Positions 33,477-43,137 of a stretch of DNA of 64,000 nt are shown here, one piece after another. Each line of letters opens with the position of its first letter. Positions within the stretch are counted from its first letter, which is position 1. Source of the DNA: an uncultured Oscillospiraceae bacterium (GTDB lineage Bacteria > Bacillota > Clostridia > Oscillospirales > Oscillospiraceae). The notes beneath the pieces are model-generated. The model was not told the DNA's origin. It worked only from the letters and a program-made list of their open reading frames with translations, and did no database searches. The stretch is taken from NCBI GenBank assembly GCA_910588635.1, contig CAJUPW010000003.1:57415-121414 (forward strand), given 5' to 3'. Position numbers and translations under genes: made by a program.

Positions 33477-34285
33477 AAAACCGGAGAAAAAGCGCCGTCT
33501 GCTTGCTGATTTTCGCCTGTGTGCTCCTGCTCGCCGCCGCCTTGGCCGGAGGACTGGCCGGAGAACCGGCGGGGGCGGCGGACTTCACCCGGAAGAACCT
33601 GCCCCCCTGTCCCTCCCACCCCTTCGGCACCGACCGGATGGGCCGGGACATGCTGGCGCGCACGCTGGCGGGACTGTCTCTGTCTGTTCGGATCGGGGCC
33701 CTCACCGCCGTCCTCAGCGGGATGATCGCCCTGACCCTGGGGGCCGCCTCCGCCGTCTTTGGGGGGTGGGTGGACGCCCTGATCTCCTGGCTCATCGACC
33801 TGGTGCTGGGCATCCCACATATCCTGCTGATGATTTTGGTCTCCATCGCCTGCGGCAAGGGGGCCCTGGGGGTGACGGCAGGGGTGGCGCTTACCCACTG
33901 GCCCTCCCTTGCCCGGCTGGTGCGGAGCGAAGTGCTCCAGCTGAAGCAGGCCCCCTGGCTCCAGGCCTCCCGGCGGCTGGGAGCGCCCGGGGTACTTGTC
34001 CGCCACCTGCCGCCCCACCTGCTGCCCCAGCTTCTGACGGGGCTGATCCTCCAGTTTCCCCACGCTATCCTCCACGAGGCGGGGGTTACCTTTCTAGGCT
34101 TCGGCCTGTCCCCGGAGCAGCCTGCCATCGGGGTTATCCTGGAGGAGAGCATGGGCTATCTGGCCGCCGGACGCTGGTGGCTGGCCCTGTTTCCGGGGCT
34201 GTCGCTGGCGGGGGTGGTGGGACTCTTTGCCCTGGCGGGGGAGCGGCTGCGGCTGCTGCTGTCTCCCGCCACCGCCCAGGAATAG
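33473..34285 (+). CDS. nikC: Nickel ABC transporter permease NikC
   Basis: A 270-residue partner permease. The N-terminal anchor is followed by PSHPFGTDRMGRDMLARTLAG (about 43-63), the hallmark of NikC/DppC proteins, and about six helices in total. The coupling loop WLQASRRLGAPGVLVRHLPPHLLPQ is near 162-186. It starts inside the nikB stop (ATGA). Confidence 0.9.
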   Translation: MKNRRKSAVCLLIFACVLLLAAALAGGLAGEPAGAADFTRKNLPPCPSHPFGTDRMGRDMLARTLAGLSLSVRIGALTAVLSGMIALTLGAASAVFGGWVDALISWLIDLVLGIPHILLMILVSIACGKGALGVTAGVALTHWPSLARLVRSEVLQLKQAPWLQASRRLGAPGVLVRHLPPHLLPQLLTGLILQFPHAILHEAGVTFLGFGLSPEQPAIGVILEESMGYLAAGRWWLALFPGLSLAGVVGLFALAGERLRLLLSPATAQE

Positions 34286-34294
34286 GAGGACAAA

Positions 34295-35080
34295 ATGGAA
34301 CCGATTTTATCTGTGGAACACCTGTCCGTTACCTTCATCCGCTACGGCCGGGGGCTGTCCCGCATGGAGCTGCCCGCTGTCCGGGACGTGTCCCTCACGG
34401 TGGAGCCGGGCCGGGTGACGGCGGTGGCGGGGGAGAGCGGCTCGGGAAAGAGCCTGCTGGCCCACGCCATTCTGGGCCTTCTTCCCAGGAACGCCCGGGT
34501 AGGGGGAAGTATCCGCTACGGCGGAGCCCTCCTCACTCCGGAACGGGCGGAGGCCTTCCGGGGCCGGGAGATCGCCCTCATTCCCCAGGGAATTGCCTAC
34601 CTGGACCCCATGATGAAGGTAGGGTCCCAGCTGCGCAAGGGGAGAAACGACCCGGAGACCCGCGCACGCGGCCGCGCCGTCCTGGAGCGCTACGGCCTGG
34701 GGCCCGAAGTGGAGGAGCGCTACCCCTTTGAGCTGTCCGGGGGGATGGCCCGGCGGGTGCTCATCGCCTGCGCCGTGATGGAGGCCCCCCGGCTCATCGT
34801 GGCCGACGAGCCGACCCCTGGCCTGGACGTCCGGGCCGCCGGGCGGGTGCTGGGCCACTTCCGGGAGCTGGCGGAGGAGGGGGCCGGGGTGCTGTTCATC
34901 ACCCACGATCTGGAGCTGGCCTGCGCCGCGGCCCACAGGGTGGTGGTGCTGCGGGAGGGGCGGACGGTGGATGAGGTAAGCGCTAGTGGCTTTCAGACCG
35001 GGGAGGGGCTGCATCACCCATACAGCCGGGCCCTGTGGCGGGCCATGTCAAAAAACGGGATGGAGGTGTCCGGCCTATGA
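34295..35080 (+). CDS. nikD: Nickel ABC transporter ATPase NikD
   Basis: A 261-residue ATPase: Walker A AGESGSGKS (about 47-55), signature LSGGMARR (about 148), Walker B LIVADEPTPGLD (about 168). It pairs with the following ATPase. AGGAGG precedes the ATG. Its stop overlaps the next start (ATGA). Confidence 0.9.
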   Translation: MEPILSVEHLSVTFIRYGRGLSRMELPAVRDVSLTVEPGRVTAVAGESGSGKSLLAHAILGLLPRNARVGGSIRYGGALLTPERAEAFRGREIALIPQGIAYLDPMMKVGSQLRKGRNDPETRARGRAVLERYGLGPEVEERYPFELSGGMARRVLIACAVMEAPRLIVADEPTPGLDVRAAGRVLGHFRELAEEGAGVLFITHDLELACAAAHRVVVLREGRTVDEVSASGFQTGEGLHHPYSRALWRAMSKNGMEVSGL

Positions 35081-35691
35081 CTTTGGAAGCGAGGGACCTC
35101 ACCTTCCGCTACCCTCGCCGGGGGTCCGCCCCGGTGCTGGAGAGGGTGAATTTTTCCCTGAGCGCCGGGGAGCGGGTGGGGCTGTCCGCCCCCAGCGGCC
35201 AGGGCAAGACCACCTTGTGCAAGCTGCTGGCCGGGTGGGAGAGGCCAGAACGGGGCCAGGTGCTGCTGGACGGCCTCCCCCTGTCCCGATACAGGGGTTT
35301 CTGTCCGGTGCAGCTGCTGTGGCAGCATCCGGAGGAGGCGATGGACCCTCTCTTAAAGCTGCGGGCTTCCCTGTACGAGGCTGGGCCGGTGGACCCGACC
35401 GTCCTGGAGGGGCTGGGAATCCGAGAGGCGTGGCTGGAGCGATACCCCTCGGAGCTGTCCGGCGGGGAGCTGCAGCGTATCTGTGCCGCCCGGGTTCTGG
35501 GTCCGGAGCTGAGGTTTCTGCTGTGCGATGAGGCTTCCGCCATGCTGGACCTGGTCACCCAGGCCAGGCTGTGGCGCTTTTTGCTGGATCAGGCGGAGCG
35601 CCGGGGACTTGGAATGCTCATCGTCAGTCACGACCGGGCCCTGTTGGATCGGCTGTGTACCCGGGTGGTGAGCCTGAATTCTGGTTCTTGA
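35077..35691 (+). CDS. nikE: Nickel ABC transporter ATPase NikE
   Basis: A 204-residue, rather short second ATPase: Walker A APSGQGKTT (about 42-50), signature LSGGELQR (about 128), Walker B FLLCDEASAMLDL (about 147). It lacks the C-terminal oligopeptide-transporter extension common in this family. Last gene of the operon; the pfkA promoter overlaps its stop codon and no terminator separates them. Confidence 0.88.
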   Translation: MTLEARDLTFRYPRRGSAPVLERVNFSLSAGERVGLSAPSGQGKTTLCKLLAGWERPERGQVLLDGLPLSRYRGFCPVQLLWQHPEEAMDPLLKLRASLYEAGPVDPTVLEGLGIREAWLERYPSELSGGELQRICAARVLGPELRFLLCDEASAMLDLVTQARLWRFLLDQAERRGLGMLIVSHDRALLDRLCTRVVSLNSGS

Positions 35692-35716
35692 CAAGCTGTG
35701 GGAATGATGACATAAT
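35688..35716 (+). promoter_or_regulatory. Sigma-A promoter of pfkA, overlapping the nikE stop
   Basis: TTGACA, 17-nt spacer, CATAAT. The -35 box contains the nikE TGA. Confidence 0.7.
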
Positions 35717-35777
35717 GTGGTAGAGTAATAAAGTGCCCTCCCGCTTATGGGGGGGCAGACTACAAGGAGGTATGTAT

Positions 35778-36791
35778 ATGGGCGGCAAAATGAGACGGAT
35801 CGGCGTATTGACCAGCGGAGGCGACGCGCCGGGTATGAACGCCGCGGTTCGGGCCGTGGTGCGTACGGCGGTGGGCCAGGGGATTGAGTGCATCGGCATC
35901 CGCCGGGGCTGGAGCGGCCTGATTACCAGCGACTTCGTCCAGCTGGACGGCAGCAGCGTCAGCCGGATCATTAACCGGGGCGGCACCATCCTGTACACTG
36001 CCCGGAGCATTGAATTCATGGAGGAGGAGGGCCGTGCCAAGGCCCTGGCCACCTGCAAGCTGCTGGGCCTGGACGGTATTGTGGCCATCGGCGGCGACGG
36101 CACCTTCCGGGGGGCGCTGGCCATCTCCCGTCAGGCAGCCAAGGACGGCATGGACCTGAAGGTGGTGGGCATCCCCGCCACCATCGACAACGACATCGGC
36201 TGCTCCCACTACACCATCGGCTTCGACTCCGCCTGCAACACCTGTATTGAGTGCATCGACAAGCTGCGGGACACCATGCAGTCCCACGAGCGCTGCTCCG
36301 TGGTGGAGGTCATGGGCCGCCACGCCGGCTATCTGGCCCTGTATGTGGGCATCGCCGTGGGGGCCACCGCCGTGCTCATCCCCGAGCGGCCGGTGGACTT
36401 TGAGCGGGATGTCATTGAGAACATCCGGCGGGCCCGCCTGGCCGGCACCACCCACTATATGATCGTGGTGGCGGAGGGCGCCGGCAAAGCGTTTTATATC
36501 GGCCAGCAGATCAATGAGGCTATAGGCATCGACCCCCGGGTCACTGTGCTGGGTCACATCCAGCGGGGCGGCTCCCCCACCGCCCGGGACCGGGAGACCG
36601 CCAGCCGCATGGGCTACGCGGCGGTCCAGACCCTGGTGGGCGACAAGGGCAACCGTATTATCTCCCTGGTTGACGGACAGATCAGAGACCTGGACATGGA
36701 GGAGGCCCTGGCCATGACCAAGCAGTTCCAGATGGACCGCTACGACATTCTGGAGGCTTTGACCAACAACGGAACCAGCCATTTAAGGTAA
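35778..36791 (+). CDS. pfkA: 6-phosphofructokinase
   Basis: A 337-residue glycolytic kinase. Motifs are LTSGGDAPGMNAAVRA (10-25), IGGDGTFRGA (about 108), PATIDNDI with the catalytic Asp (about 132), MGRHAGYLAL (about 175) and LGHIQRGGSPTARDR (about 256). The GGDG form suits ATP rather than pyrophosphate as donor. The second of two in-frame ATGs was chosen because it sits 7 nt from AAGGAGG. Confidence 0.93.
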   Translation: MGGKMRRIGVLTSGGDAPGMNAAVRAVVRTAVGQGIECIGIRRGWSGLITSDFVQLDGSSVSRIINRGGTILYTARSIEFMEEEGRAKALATCKLLGLDGIVAIGGDGTFRGALAISRQAAKDGMDLKVVGIPATIDNDIGCSHYTIGFDSACNTCIECIDKLRDTMQSHERCSVVEVMGRHAGYLALYVGIAVGATAVLIPERPVDFERDVIENIRRARLAGTTHYMIVVAEGAGKAFYIGQQINEAIGIDPRVTVLGHIQRGGSPTARDRETASRMGYAAVQTLVGDKGNRIISLVDGQIRDLDMEEALAMTKQFQMDRYDILEALTNNGTSHLR

Positions 36792-36801
36792 AAAAAGGAG
36801 A

Positions 36802-36836
36802 GCCCGGACGGGATAAACCCGTCCGGGCATCTTTGT
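36802..36836 (+). terminator. Terminator after pfkA
   Basis: A perfect 11-bp stem GCCCGGACGGG / CCCGTCCGGGC with loop ATAAA, followed by ATCTTTG. Confidence 0.8.
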
Positions 36837-36842
36837 CTGGCT

Positions 36843-36892
36843 GAGAAATCCCTCGCCTATCCGGCTTTTTCGGTTATGAATACAGGTTCTTA
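36843..36892. repeat. Short dispersed repeat, copy B
   Basis: Matches the right 50 bp of the element at 27641-27714 (shared AAATCCCTCGCC and TGAATACAGGTTCTTA blocks). It ends exactly at the hslO stop codon. The left inverted arm of copy A is absent. Confidence 0.7.
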
Positions 36893-37768
36893 CATCTCTG
36901 CCAGGAGCTGTTCCAGCTCCTCCCCGGAGAAGCGGTAGACCTGGTCGCAGAACTGGCAGGTCAGCTCGGCCCGGCCTTGTTCCCGGATCAGCTCGGTCAG
37001 GTCCTTTCTGCCCATGCTGATGAGGGCCCTGGACACCCGCTCCCGGGAGCAGTAGCACCGATATTCCACCGGGTGTTTTTCCAGGATGTCCAAGTCGAAG
37101 CCGCTCAAAACGGCCCGGAGCAGGCCCTCGCCGTCCAGGCCGCCGGCCAGGGCGGAGCTGACGGAACCCAGGCTGTGGACCCCGGCCTCAATTTTGGAGA
37201 TCAGTTCCTCGCCGGCCCCGGGCAGGAGCTGGATGATATAGCCTCCGGCGGCGGTGACAGACTGGTCCAGCCCTACCAGCACCCCCAAAGCGCAGGCAGT
37301 GGGAATCTGCTCGCTCTCCACAAAGTACATGGCCAGATCGTCGGCGATCTCCCCGGAAAACAGACCGATAGAGCCCACGTAGGGCTCCTTGAGGCCGATA
37401 TCCTTGATGACGGTGAGGGTGCCGTCCGTCCCCACGGCCCGGCCTACGTCCAGCTTGCCGGGGCGCTGCTCCATCAGCTCCACCTGGGGGTTTTGGACGT
37501 AGCCCCGGACGTTGCCCCGGTGGTCGGAGACAGCCAGAATCGTGCCAAGCGGCCCGCCTCCCTTGATCTGGAGGGTGAGGGCCCCTTTTTCCTCCTTGAG
37601 CATGTCCCCCATGAGGGAGGCCCCCATAAGGGTGCGGCCCAGTGCGGCGGTGGCGGTGGGCAAAAGCTTGTGGATGTTCCGGGCCCGCTCCACAATATCC
37701 CGGCCGGTGATGGCGGCGGCCTTTACAAGGCCGTCAGCCGTAATTGCTCTGACGATTTCGTTGGTCAT
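36890..37768 (-). CDS. hslO: Hsp33 redox-regulated chaperone
   Basis: A 292-residue cytosolic holdase activated by oxidation. The zinc-redox switch is at the C terminus: C238-x-C240 and C271xxC274. The chaperone domain shows GPLGTILAVSDHRGNVRGYVQNP (about 74-96) and YFVESEQIPTACALGV (about 150). The start follows GAAAGGAAAT, 3 nt from the stop of the upstream methyltransferase gene. Confidence 0.93.
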   Translation of the reverse strand: MTNEIVRAITADGLVKAAAITGRDIVERARNIHKLLPTATAALGRTLMGASLMGDMLKEEKGALTLQIKGGGPLGTILAVSDHRGNVRGYVQNPQVELMEQRPGKLDVGRAVGTDGTLTVIKDIGLKEPYVGSIGLFSGEIADDLAMYFVESEQIPTACALGVLVGLDQSVTAAGGYIIQLLPGAGEELISKIEAGVHSLGSVSSALAGGLDGEGLLRAVLSGFDLDILEKHPVEYRCYCSRERVSRALISMGRKDLTELIREQGRAELTCQFCDQVYRFSGEELEQLLAEM

Positions 37769-37771
37769 AGG

Positions 37772-38524
37772 TCAGATTTCCTTTCTCGCGGTGAAAAAGA
37801 TGCGCGGTTCGTTTGGCTTGGGCGCGCGCATTTTCAGATCTCCGAAGGTGCGGATATCCGTGAAGCCCGCTTCCTCCAGCAGGACGGTCAGCTCGGGGAC
37901 GGTATAGGCCCGCTCCCGGTGCAGCTCCTCTCCCCGGCCCCACTGGCCGGTGGATTCGTCCAGACGGAAGATGTCCATGAAGTAGGAGCAGATGCGGCTT
38001 CTCTTTGAAAACTCCGCCCGCCACACGCAGTAGGTATCCTCGGTCTCGTCCAGAAAGACCTGGCCGTCCAGCCCCTCCAGCTTGGCGGAAGAGTTGATAT
38101 CGAAGAGAAACAGCCCCCCCGGCGTGAGGAAGAGGCGGACCCGCTGAAAGGCCCGCCGGAGCTTTTTGGGGTCGGTGACGTAGTTGACGCTGTCCAGGCA
38201 GCAGACGCAGGCGTCCACCGTGCCGTAGAGGTCCAGGTTTTCCATGCTCTGGCACAGGAAAATGGGCTCGACAGGGGAGCCCCCCCGGTTCTTGTCCGCC
38301 GCCCGGGAGAGCATCTCCGGGGACTGGTCCACGCCGATCAGCTCATAGCCCCGGAGGGCCAGCTCCCTTGTGAGGGAGCCGGTGCCGCAGGCCAGGTCCA
38401 GTACAGTGTTCCCGGGCAAGGGATTTTTCCGAAAGTGCTTCTCGATGTAGTCGGCCCAGGCGGAATAGTCCACGTCATAGGTCAGCGCGTCGTAGCAGCC
38501 GGCCAGGAAATCGTAGCTGCTCAT
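37772..38524 (-). CDS. Class I SAM-dependent methyltransferase
   Basis: A 250-residue methyltransferase: motif I VLDLACGTGSLTREL (about 42-56), the acidic motif II LIGVDQSPEML (about 63) and the motif IV-like region VDACVCCLDSVNYV (about 105). It begins MSSYDFLAGCYDALTYDVDYSAWADY, typical of small-molecule methyltransferases of clostridia. The substrate is unknown. Its start overlaps the upstream YerC-like gene (four bases), and it lies 3 nt from hslO. Confidence 0.85.
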   Translation of the reverse strand: MSSYDFLAGCYDALTYDVDYSAWADYIEKHFRKNPLPGNTVLDLACGTGSLTRELALRGYELIGVDQSPEMLSRAADKNRGGSPVEPIFLCQSMENLDLYGTVDACVCCLDSVNYVTDPKKLRRAFQRVRLFLTPGGLFLFDINSSAKLEGLDGQVFLDETEDTYCVWRAEFSKRSRICSYFMDIFRLDESTGQWGRGEELHRERAYTVPELTVLLEEAGFTDIRTFGDLKMRAPKPNEPRIFFTARKEI

Positions 38525-38817
38525 TTCTGCTCCGCTTTCAGCCGGGGGACGATGGTCTGATAGCCCCCCGCCCCGTAGTGAAGGCAGCGGTTCACCCGGC
38601 TGATGGTGGCGCTGGAGGCCCCGGTCTTTTCCAGAATCTCGCTGTAGATCAGCCCTTCGTCCAGCAGGAGGGCTACGTCCATCCGCTGCTGCATGGCCTT
38701 CAGCTCTGAGACGGTGCACAGGTCATCCAGAAACTTGCGGCACTCCTCCTCGTTCTGGATGCTGACGATGGCCCGATACAGGGCGTCGCTGCTCTGCTTG
38801 TCTAAAAATTTTGACAT
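38521..38817 (-). CDS. YerC/YecD-family TrpR-like regulator
   Basis: A 98-residue protein. TVSELKAMQQRMDVALLLDEG (about 40-60) and SEILEKTGASSATISRVNRCLHYG (about 64-87) form the Trp-repressor-type helix-turn-helix. Homologues in Firmicutes have no settled ligand. First gene of an apparent yerC-methyltransferase-hslO unit. Confidence 0.88.
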   Translation of the reverse strand: MSKFLDKQSSDALYRAIVSIQNEEECRKFLDDLCTVSELKAMQQRMDVALLLDEGLIYSEILEKTGASSATISRVNRCLHYGAGGYQTIVPRLKAEQK

Positions 38818-38867
38818 GTGACCTGCCTGCCTTTCTCTAATTTTTCCAGCAGAAAATATTTTTTTGA

Positions 38868-38907
38868 TTCCTGTCCCCGTGAGGGCGGGAACACGGAAAA
38901 GTATAGG
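38868..38907. repeat. Short hairpin repeat, first copy
   Basis: TTGATTCCTGTCCCC ... GGGCGGGAACACGGAAAAG folds as TTCC-TCCC / GGG-GGGAA. A close relative lies at 42814-42856. Intergenic, upstream of the YerC-like gene. Confidence 0.55.
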
Positions 38908-38920
38908 AACTGTTATTCCT

Positions 38921-38949
38921 ATTTTAACACGCTGACGTAAAAAAGTAAA
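38921..38949 (-). promoter_or_regulatory. Promoter of the YerC-like gene unit
   Basis: On the minus strand: TTTACT, 17-nt spacer, TAAAAT. Confidence 0.6.
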
Positions 38950-39015
38950 CTTTAAAAAACAAAGAAAAGCACAAATAGCCGGGGTGGGAATAGGATAAAA
39001 AAAGGAGGTGCGGTC

Positions 39016-39699
39016 ATGGAGGAGATCAAGGTGATCTGGGAGGAGGAGACGCGCGTTCTGACCCTGGAGGGAGAGCCAGTATTGAAATACGCCCTGTCCT
39101 GGCCCCGGGTGGAGGGGGCCGGTCTGGGAGGACGGTGGATTGGCCGGTACTATGCCCGGCTGGCAGGTCAGTGGAGGCGGCGCTGGGAGCGGGAGGTCTA
39201 CTGGCGCGCCTGTCTGGAGCTGACAGCCCGGAGGGAGGAGTCCAGGCCCTTCACTCCCTGGACGGGGGAGCTGACAGGGGAGACCGCCCTTCTTCGGGAC
39301 GGCGTACTCAGCCTGCGGTTTTTCGGCTGCGAGGTCCGGGGGGACGGCCGTCCCGCCCGGGTGCGCTGGGGGGACGTGTGGAAGCTCCGGGAGGGGACGC
39401 CCAAGCCGCTGAAGGAGCTGTTTGAGAAAAGGGGCTGGAAAAGGGGGCTGTGGCGGTCCATTTGCCAGCAGGGGGAGGCGCGGCGGCAGGCCGGAGATTG
39501 TTTCCTGGACGGCGGCTGGCCTCAAAAGGTCAAAAAGACCCACCCCCTCCGGGGCTGGTGCCTGACGGAGGAGGGGGTGGAGGTCTCTCTGCCCCAGTGC
39601 GCCGCCTCCCCGGCGGCGGAGGGGTGTCCGGTGTTTACCGTGCCGCTGGAGGACAGTGCCGGGGAAAAGATTCAATTGTCCGCCTGTTTTCCAAAGTGA
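39016..39699 (+). CDS. DUF3298/RsiV-like hypothetical protein
   Basis: A 227-residue protein without signal peptide. Its layout (a short strand-rich N-terminal part, WRRRWEREVYWRACLELTARRE in the middle, then LREGTPKPLKELFEKRGWKR and a final beta segment EGVEVSLPQCAASPAAEG) follows the DUF3298 domain of RsiV-like proteins, though cytoplasmic here. Function unknown. An AAGGAGGTG site precedes the ATG. Its last 28 nt overlap a small gene on the other strand. Confidence 0.65.
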   Translation: MEEIKVIWEEETRVLTLEGEPVLKYALSWPRVEGAGLGGRWIGRYYARLAGQWRRRWEREVYWRACLELTARREESRPFTPWTGELTGETALLRDGVLSLRFFGCEVRGDGRPARVRWGDVWKLREGTPKPLKELFEKRGWKRGLWRSICQQGEARRQAGDCFLDGGWPQKVKKTHPLRGWCLTEEGVEVSLPQCAASPAAEGCPVFTVPLEDSAGEKIQLSACFPK

Positions 39700-39842
39700 A
39701 GCAGTTTGATCTCCGGTGTTGCGGAATTAAGGTATAGTTCCTCACATTTTTGCTGTGCCTCAATTAAAATGCTGATTGCTTTTTCTGTCTCTCTTGCCAT
39801 GGTGAGATACATCTCTTTATAGTCATGGTAGTCTGGCATCAT
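39672..39842 (-). CDS. Small conserved-type protein of mobile elements (56 aa)
   Basis: A 56-residue ORF, below common length cut-offs but well supported: GAGGTGAT ribosome-binding site, and a consensus promoter 16 nt further up. It reads MMPDYHDYKEMYLTMARE then AISILIEAQQKCEELYL. I recognise this YKEMYLTxxxE...AQQxxEELY pattern from small proteins common in clostridial integrative elements; the function is unknown. Divergent from an XRE regulator gene, with which it may form a unit. Confidence 0.7.
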   Translation of the reverse strand: MMPDYHDYKEMYLTMARETEKAISILIEAQQKCEELYLNSATPEIKLLHFGKQADN

Positions 39843-39857
39843 TATCACCTCGCGCCT

Positions 39858-39886
39858 ATTATACTCAATATATTAGGCATAGTCAA
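39858..39886 (-). promoter_or_regulatory. Promoter of the 56-aa gene
   Basis: On the minus strand: TTGACT, 17-nt spacer, TATAAT. The AT-rich, partly repetitive spacer (AATATATT) between the divergent genes is a likely operator for the XRE protein. Confidence 0.65.
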
Positions 39887-39924
39887 TGAATTGAATATGA
39901 TATGGTGGTGTCGGGTGAAATCTT

Positions 39925-40128
39925 ATGATAAGCTACCGGCCATTTTATCAGACACTGCTCAAGCGTAATATGACAGAGTACCATTTGATCTATAAAGAGG
40001 GCGTATCCGCCAATATCCTGCATCGTATGAAGCACGGGAAAAATATTACGATGAAAACGCTGGATACGCTGTGCTTTATTTTGGATTGTGACGTATCGGA
40101 TATTGTGGAGTACGTGCGGGAGCAGTAA
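39925..40128 (+). CDS. XRE/Cro-type regulator (67 aa)
   Basis: A minimal helix-turn-helix protein of the HTH_26 kind: MISYRPFYQTLLKRNM, then YKEGVSANILHRMKHGKNITMKTLDTLC and DCDVSDIVEYV. Members typically control short mobile-element promoters. The ribosome-binding site is weak (GGGTG). AT-rich compared with the flanking core genes, suggesting acquisition. Confidence 0.8.
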   Translation: MISYRPFYQTLLKRNMTEYHLIYKEGVSANILHRMKHGKNITMKTLDTLCFILDCDVSDIVEYVREQ

Positions 40129-40143
40129 AAAGGCAGCGGAATA

Positions 40144-40175
40144 AAAAACAGGACGCCGTCAGGCGTCCTGTTTTT
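40144..40175. terminator. Bidirectional terminator between XRE gene and pckA
   Basis: A perfect 14-bp stem (40144-40157 with 40162-40175), loop GTCA, with an A-run on the left and a T-run on the right, so it serves both convergent genes. Confidence 0.92.
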
Positions 40176-40190
40176 GGTATCGGTCGCTGC

Positions 40191-41795
<1,605 letters not shown>

Positions 41796-41851
41796 AGATA
41801 AGTTCCTCCTTATAAAATGGTAAAAATGGTCATCCATTCAGATCGTGCCCT

Positions 41852-41880
41852 ATTTTACCCTATTTTTTGGGGGTTTGCAA
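41852..41880 (-). promoter_or_regulatory. Sigma-A promoter of pckA
   Basis: On the minus strand: TTGCAA, 17-nt spacer, TAAAAT. The leader is about 50 nt. Confidence 0.75.
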
Positions 41881-41918
41881 TAGACAACTGATCGAAAATG
41901 ACGAAATGGTCAAAAGGG

Positions 41919-42770
41919 TCAAAGCAGACCCCGCAGAGCGCGGGACAGTTGGGCAAATTGGGGAATAGACAGCCGCTCCCCTCGGATGCCGGCGGGCAGA
42001 GAGCATCGCTGGATGGCTTGTGCGATCTCCTCCCTGGGCATCCCCAGACCGGCGGCCAGGCTGTTGGCCAGCGTCTTGCGGCGCAAGGCGAAGGAGGCCT
42101 TCACCACCCGGAAGAAATGGTCCGGGTCGTCCGCCTCGGCCGGCGCCGGGCGGGGGACCATGCGCACCACCGCCGAGGTCACCTTGGGGGCGGGGAGAAA
42201 GCAGTCCGGGGGCACCTCGAAGAGGTACTCCGGGGCGGTGTGGTACTGACAGAATACGGAGAAGGCCCCGTAGTCCGCCGTCCCCGGGGCGGCGCACACC
42301 CGTTTGGCCACCTCCCGCTGAATCATCACCGTGATAGAGTCGAAGCATCCCGCCTCAATCAGCGCCGTGATGGCGGGGGTGGTGATGTTGTAGGGCAGGT
42401 TGGCGCAGGCGACAGCCCGCACACACTGAAACTTTTCCCCGACCAGAGCGGAAATATCCGTTTTCAGGATATCTCCTGATACCACCTCCGCATTGGGACA
42501 GTCCCCCAGTGTCTCGGCTAAAATAGGCAGCAAGGCCCGGTCCAGCTCCACGCTGACCACCCGATCCGCCAGGCCGGCCAGCTCCCGGGTCAGCGGCCCG
42601 ATGCCCGGCCCCACCTCCAGCACTCCGACGCCTGGCGCCGCTCCGGAGGCGGCGGCGATGTCCCGGGGCACCCAGTCCTGGATGAGGAAGTTCTGCCCCA
42701 TGGATTTGGAGAACCGGAACCCGTGCCGGGCCAGTAAGGCTTTAATCTGGTCAATGTCGCACAAATTCAT
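41919..42770 (-). CDS. rsmA: 16S rRNA dimethyladenosine transferase RsmA (KsgA)
   Basis: A 283-residue methyltransferase that dimethylates two adjacent adenines near the 3' end of 16S rRNA. Motifs are FSKSMGQNFL (about 20), LEVGPGIGPLTREL (about 51) and the catalytic NLPYNITTP (about 122). The C-terminal helical domain is complete. ATG rather than the TTG two codons upstream was chosen; AAAGGAG lies just before it. Confidence 0.93.
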   Translation of the reverse strand: MNLCDIDQIKALLARHGFRFSKSMGQNFLIQDWVPRDIAAASGAAPGVGVLEVGPGIGPLTRELAGLADRVVSVELDRALLPILAETLGDCPNAEVVSGDILKTDISALVGEKFQCVRAVACANLPYNITTPAITALIEAGCFDSITVMIQREVAKRVCAAPGTADYGAFSVFCQYHTAPEYLFEVPPDCFLPAPKVTSAVVRMVPRPAPAEADDPDHFFRVVKASFALRRKTLANSLAAGLGMPREEIAQAIQRCSLPAGIRGERLSIPQFAQLSRALRGLL

Positions 42771-43136
42771 AGGCAAAACGCTCCTTTGCGGCTGTCAAGC
42801 TGAAAACTTCTTTGTGATTCCAGCCCCTTGCGGGCAGGAACACGAAAAAGAATGGGGAGAGCATAAAAAGGAAACGGCACTCTTTACAGAGTGCCGTTTC
42901 CTGTGTCTCGTTGACAAAAAAGATGCACCCCGTAATGCTTGCGGCACAACGCTTTTGCGGTTTTTGACACCGATTCACTTTCAACCGCACAGGTCGGCTA
43001 CCAAGCTCATTTTTAATCATTATAATGGCAGACAGGTCCTTTGTAAAGTGAATTCAGAAAATGATGCGGAAAAATTTGAAAGCGGAAAAAGGATACCAGG
43101 AATGGGGATTATTCATTCCTGGCACCCTTTTCCCGC
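42771..43136. other. Intergenic region between rsmA and phosphoesterase: hairpins, no gene
   Basis: 366 nt of lower GC content with no convincing gene. It contains the second copy of a hairpin repeat (42814-42856; first copy at 38868), a 15-bp terminator stem (42869-42902) and a 24-nt-arm hairpin (43081-43137). The terminators face the minus strand. Confidence 0.6.
42869..42902 (-). terminator. Intrinsic terminator, minus strand
   Basis: A 15-bp perfect stem (42869-42883 with 42888-42902), with TTTTT following on the minus strand. It insulates rsmA from upstream transcription. Confidence 0.8.
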
Positions 43137-43137
43137 T
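43081..43137 (-). terminator. Long hairpin directly after the phosphoesterase gene
   Basis: 24-nt arms that differ at three positions. All three form G-U pairs only in minus-strand RNA, so the hairpin is tuned to that transcript. A CTTTTTCC tract lies in the distal arm. Confidence 0.7.
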
